This document shows positions 60,040-64,000 of a stretch of 64,000 nucleotides of DNA, in pieces. Origin of the DNA: Lolium rigidum (taxonomy: Eukaryota; Streptophyta; Magnoliopsida; Poales; Poaceae); NCBI RefSeq assembly GCF_022539505.1, contig NC_061509.1, positions 207,414,254 through 207,478,253 of the forward strand, read 5' to 3'. Below the pieces are notes generated by a model that saw nothing but the letters and a program-made list of their open reading frames with translations, ran no database searches and was not told where the DNA came from. Within the stretch, counting starts at the first letter, position 1. Each line of letters opens with the position of its first letter. The translations under genes were made by a program, and so were the position numbers.

Positions 60040-62097
60040 ATGTCCCTCTTCAGGTGTAACACATCTTTGCAGGACGCCCGAGATACTATGTTTATATAGC
60101 TCACCTTTGACAACTGTAAATGCTTAAGATCGCCTGATGACTCTACGAGTCTCAACTGGGTCTTCCGGTATTTCTTTGTTTACAATGTACGCCAAGTATG
60201 TTTGCATCATCCTCGCCCGAAGTCGATGATTCTGGGGCTGATGCAGCCCCCGAGCCTCTTTTATGTTTGTCCTTCTTTTTCTTCTGCTACTCCTGTACTG
60301 CGAGTTTCTTTGGCTTGATGGACCTCTCGGTGATTTCCTCCCAAAATACTCCTGGGAGTATGAACAGACATTGTGACCCGATATTTTCCAGAACATCGGC
60401 TTCATCGTTACTGAATCTACTCACATGATTTACTTCGCATCCATCGAAAGTTTTTTCGAGGTCATTTTATGCATCCGGATATGCTATCATGTTATCATTG
60501 ACCGCATCGCACTTGTTCATCACTTGCTGCACTACTAACTGTGAGTCTCCGAAAATTTTCAGGCGCGTTGCGCCGCATGCCTTTTCCATTCTCATCCCAT
60601 GTAGTAAAGCCTCATATCCTGCTTCATTGTTTGTTGCATTTGGGAAAATCATCCGCTATATGTACTTCAATTTATCGCCTTGCGGAGAAGTGAGTATTAC
60701 CCCAGCTCATGCTCCTTCTGTTCTCTTGGACCCATCGAAATTCATGTGTCAGGTACTCGATAGGTCCGGTGCTCCTCTATTTTGGATTTCCATCCATTCT
60801 GCTACGAAATCTGGCAAGATCTGCGACTTGATTGCTTTTCTTTTTCATACGTGATGTCCCGAGGGGAAAGTTCTATTCCCCAAAGGGAGACACATCCTAT
60901 AGCTTCCGGACTGTTCAGGATGTTCGAGAGGGGCGCTTCATTGACTACTACGATCGGGTGTGCCGAAAAGTAGTGTCTCAACTTTCTTGCGGACATAAAA
61001 ACCCCATATGCTAGCTATTGATAATGCGGGTATCGCTGCTTGGATTGAGATAAAACTTCATTGAGGAAATATACTAGGAGTTGGAACCCATGGATTTTCC
61101 CTTCTTCCCGTTCCACGACAAGGACGGTGCTGACCACCTGCGGGGTGGCTGCTATGTATAACAATAGGGGTTCCTTTTCTCGTGGTGCCACTAGAACTGG
61201 TGGTGTCGAAATAGTGCGTTTCAAGTGCTCGAACGCTTTATCTGCTTCCTCGTTACACTCGAACTTTTCTCCCTGTTTTATAAACGCTTAAAATGGTAAC
61301 GCTTTTTCTCCCAACATGGCGACAAATCTGCTTAAAAGCTGCGACATGCCTTGTTAACTGTTGTATTTCCTTGAGCTTGGTTGGTTTCTTCATCGTCAGC
61401 ATGGCTTGTATTTTCTCTGGATTTGCTTCAATCCCTCTAGCCGACACTGAATATCCGAGGAGTTCTCACGCAGGAACACCAAAGTAATATTTTGTCAGGT
61501 TTAATTTAATGCGGAACTTATCGAGGTTGTCGAATGTTTCACGAAGATCGTCGATTAGGGATGGCCCGCTTTTTGTCGTGATGACCATACCGTCGATGTA
61601 TACTTGGACGTTCTTGCCAATCTGAGTTGCGAGGAACTTTTGCATCATGCACTGGTATGTGGCTCCCGCGTTCTTCAACCCGAACGGTATTGTTTTGTAG
61701 CAAAACACGCCATAAGGGATTATGAAGGCTGTTTTGACTTCGTATTCTATTTTTAATCGGATATGGTTGTAACCAGAGTATGCGTTCAGTAAGGAAAAAC
61801 GTTCGCAGCCTGCCGTGGAGTCGATGATTTGATCGATCGAGGGAGGGGGAAGTATCCTTTGGACAATATTTATTGAGACACACGAAGTCGACGCACATGC
61901 GAATGACATCAGGGTTTTTCTTCGGGACCAAAACTGGATTGGCGGCCCAAGTGTCCTCAGTCTTAATTTCTTTGATGAATCCGGCGTCTTCAAGGCGATG
62001 AATTTTTGACAGCATGGCCTTGCGATTTGGCTCAGAGAAGCAGCGCAGAGGTTGTCGTATTGGTCTGGCTCTTGGATCTAGATTAAGTGCATGCTCA
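60040..62097 (-). pseudogene. Gypsy pol fragment: RT, RNase H and linker, degenerate
   Basis: Minus strand from 62,097: LSKIHRLEDAGFIKEIK, WAANPVLVPKKN, GCERFSLLNAYSGYNHI, TAFIIPYGVFCYKTIPFGLKN, ATYQCMMQKF, then the catalytic box reads YIDG where YxDD is expected. Next come RGIEANPEKIQAM, TLPLLYIAATPQVVSTVLV-type RNase H sequence, NNEAGYEALLHGM (a plant gypsy second RNase H motif) and ARMMQTYLAYIVNKEIPEDP, which precedes integrase. At least three frame breaks. No LTR is seen on the left; the right end is cut by the CACTA element. Confidence 0.8.
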
Positions 62098-64000
62098 CAC
62101 TACAAGAAAAATTGCCATAGTCGACGAAGTTGAAGTCACGTCGTGGTTGCTGATGCACCATGGCCGATGATTTTTGCTTGCTCCGTGGTGCATGTCAAAA
62201 CTTTTTTCCTCGTTTTTGAGGCCACCTAGCCCGACGAAAACGTCCAAAACGTCGCGTATGGTGGCCCGGGACGTGGTGCATCATGAATTATCGGGTGCGC
62301 CGGCCGAGTCAATGCAAATCCGCACCGCCCAGGGATGTAGGGCCCAGCAGCCTCTCTAGCATTGTTTTTTTCTCGATCGCGCCATCTCGTTCAACGCTCT
62401 CCGATCGAGCCGTTTACGATGCAGGATTATGGGTCCCGCATGTCATCCTCTATGAACGAAACTTCTTTCTTTTCTTGGATTTTTTTGACCCCCTGATTTC
62501 TGGCTACTTCCTTTTTCTTTTGATTCCGTGCTGCCTTGGAAACGTTGAGACCGCTGCTACAAAATGGGACCCGCATGTCATCCTCTATGTGCAATCAAGT
62601 TTCTTTTCTTGGAGTTTTTTTTGTACCTGATATTTGGTCACTTGCCTTTTTCTTTCGATCACGTGCCGCCTCTCAAACGGTGATACCGCTGCTGCTAAAT
62701 TGGACCCACATGTCATCCTCTATGTACAATCAAGTTTCTTTTCTTGGAGTTATTTTTGGCACCTGATATTTGGTCACTTGCCTTTTTCTTTTGATCATGT
62801 GCCGCCTTGGAAACGTTGAGACCGCTGCTGCAAAATGGGACCCGCATGTCATCCTCTATGTGCAATCAAGTTTCTTTTCTTGGAGTTATTTTTCGCACCT
62901 GATATTTGGTCACTTCCCTTTTTCTTTCGATCATGTGCCGCCTCTGAAACGTTGAGACCGTTGTTGCTAAATGGGACCCGCATGTCATCCTCTATGTACA
63001 ATCAAGTTTCTTTTCTTGGATTATTTTTGGCTTCTAATATTTGTTTACTTGCCTTTTTCTTTCGATCTCATGCCGCCTTTGAAACGTTGGGACCGCTGCT
63101 GCAAAATGGGACTCGCATGTCATCCTCTATGTACAATAAAAGTTTCTTTTCTTGGATTATTTTTGACCCCCTAATTTCTTGCTACTTCCTTTTTCTTTTG
63201 ATCTCAAGCCGCATTTGAAACGTTGAGACCGCTGCTGCAAAATGGGACCCGCATGACATACTCTATGTACAATAAAGTTTTTTTTCTTGGATTATTTTTG
63301 GCTCCTGATATTTGGTCACTTTCTTTTTTCTTTCGATCTCATGCCGCCTTTGAAACATTGAGGAAGCTGCTGGCTCATGGGTCCCGCATGTCATCCTCTA
63401 TGAACAATAAAAGTTTCCTTTGTTGGATTTATTTTTTACCCCTAATTTCTAGCTATTTTCCTTTTTCTTTTGATCCTCTGCCCCCTTTGAAACGATGAGG
63501 ACACTGCTGGCAGGTCAGTCCCACATGTCATCCTCTATGAACAATAAAAGTTTCCTTTGATTGATTTATGTTTGACCCCTAATTAATTTCTGGATGTTTC
63601 CTTCTTTATTTTGATCCCCTGTCGCCTTGGAATCATTGAGGATGTTGCTGCCTCATGGGTCCCGCATGTCAACCTCTCAGAACGGTAAATGTTTCTTTTC
63701 TTGGATTTTGTTTACCAACTGATTTTTGGCTTATTTTTTCTTTCGATCTCCTGCCGCCTTTAAAACGTTGAGGACGCTGCTGGCTCATGGGTCCCACATG
63801 TCAGCCTCTATGAACAATAAACGTTGAGGATGCAGCTACATCATGGGTCCCGCATGTCATCCTCTCAGAACGATAAATGTTTATTTTCTTTGATTTTTTT
63901 ACCAACTGATTTTTGGTTTATTTTTTTCTTTCGATCCCCTGTCGCCATTAAAACGGTGACGACGGTGCTGGCTCATCGGTCCCCGATGTCAGCCTCCCCG
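62098..64000 (+). mobile_element. CACTA-type transposon terminus, runs off the window
   Basis: CACTACAAGAAAAATTGCC at 62,098 is the classic end of plant CACTA elements. It interrupts the gypsy pol fragment precisely. A GTCGACG/CGTCG-rich subterminal zone follows (to about 62,300), then a tandem array. The other end and the 3-bp duplication are outside the window. Confidence 0.7.
62420..64000. repeat. Tandem array of about 135-136-bp units
   Basis: The marker GGGTCCCGCATGTCATCCTC recurs at about 62,430, 62,565, 62,700, 62,836, 62,972, 63,107, 63,243, 63,377, 63,513, 63,653, 63,787, 63,843 and 63,977. Spacing is 134-140 bp except one shortened unit of about 56 bp near 63,790-63,850. Each unit also holds a T-rich stretch and TTTCGATC...GCCGCC. 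Units grow more different to the right. Open frames across it come from the repeat and are not genes. Confidence 0.9.

Noticed and set aside
62430..63498. Several plus-strand ORFs reading GTRMSSSMYNQVSFLG repeatedly
   Set aside because: They follow the ~136-bp tandem unit and shift frame with its length; no sign of a protein.

Overview
The window is plant nuclear DNA, most likely from a pooid grass (wheat/barley/rye/oat/ryegrass group). The evidence is: canonical plant introns, nested Ty3/gypsy and Ty1/copia LTR retrotransposons, Stowaway MITEs with CTCC(C/T)TCC-type ends, a CACTA terminus, and one long multi-exon gene. I cannot fix the genus by reading. I see no bacterial features, CRISPR arrays, rRNA or tRNA genes.

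Layout. (1) 1-21,881 is a stack of nested LTR retrotransposons. Element E (plus strand, tRNA-Asp primer site) lacks gag/pol and has one decayed ORF of unknown function. Its 5' LTR was hit by element B (minus strand, gag visible at 153-1369). B's LTR was hit in turn by element C (2482-9543, target duplication ATATG), a gag-only element with an extra acidic ORF in antisense. E's 3' LTR region was hit by element D (15,051-21,508), a relative of E in opposite orientation. (2) 21,882-28,640 is repeat debris: an unclassified LTR-like stretch, a LINE endonuclease fragment placed against an older LINE reverse-transcriptase fragment, anonymous AT-rich DNA with a diverged duplication, and a copia RNase H remnant.

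(3) 29,165-54,622 (minus strand) is the one cellular gene: a BEACH-domain protein of the plant C class. I trace 31 coding exons, phase-consistent throughout, giving 8,634 nt or 2,877 residues. The order is N-terminal ConA-like domain, armadillo/DUF4704-like region, PH-BEACH, BEACH and WD40. Its introns carry a 5.4 kb copia element (35,389-40,830, TSD TAAAC) that itself holds a two-LTR insertion (TSD ATGAT), a LINE 3' fragment, Stowaway MITEs (one inside another), a 26-bp tandem repeat and a microsatellite. Intron 6 has a GC donor. An AUG-stop codon pair overlaps the main start codon.

(4) 54,623-64,000 is the upstream flank: the 5' leader, degenerate MITEs, a GC-rich stretch packed with GCGGTAGTACCGC-type palindromes, a hAT-type MITE with an 8-bp near-perfect duplication, a decayed gypsy pol fragment on the minus strand, and a CACTA end (62,098) followed by a ~135-136-bp tandem array that runs off the window.

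The genes do not form a pathway: one housekeeping-type trafficking gene sits in a repeat sea. I found no convincing new biological system. The most unusual items are the start-stop uORF on the BEACH gene, the two-LTR insertion whose copies differ more than those of its host, the antisense acidic ORF of element C, and the large inverted repeat made by E and D.
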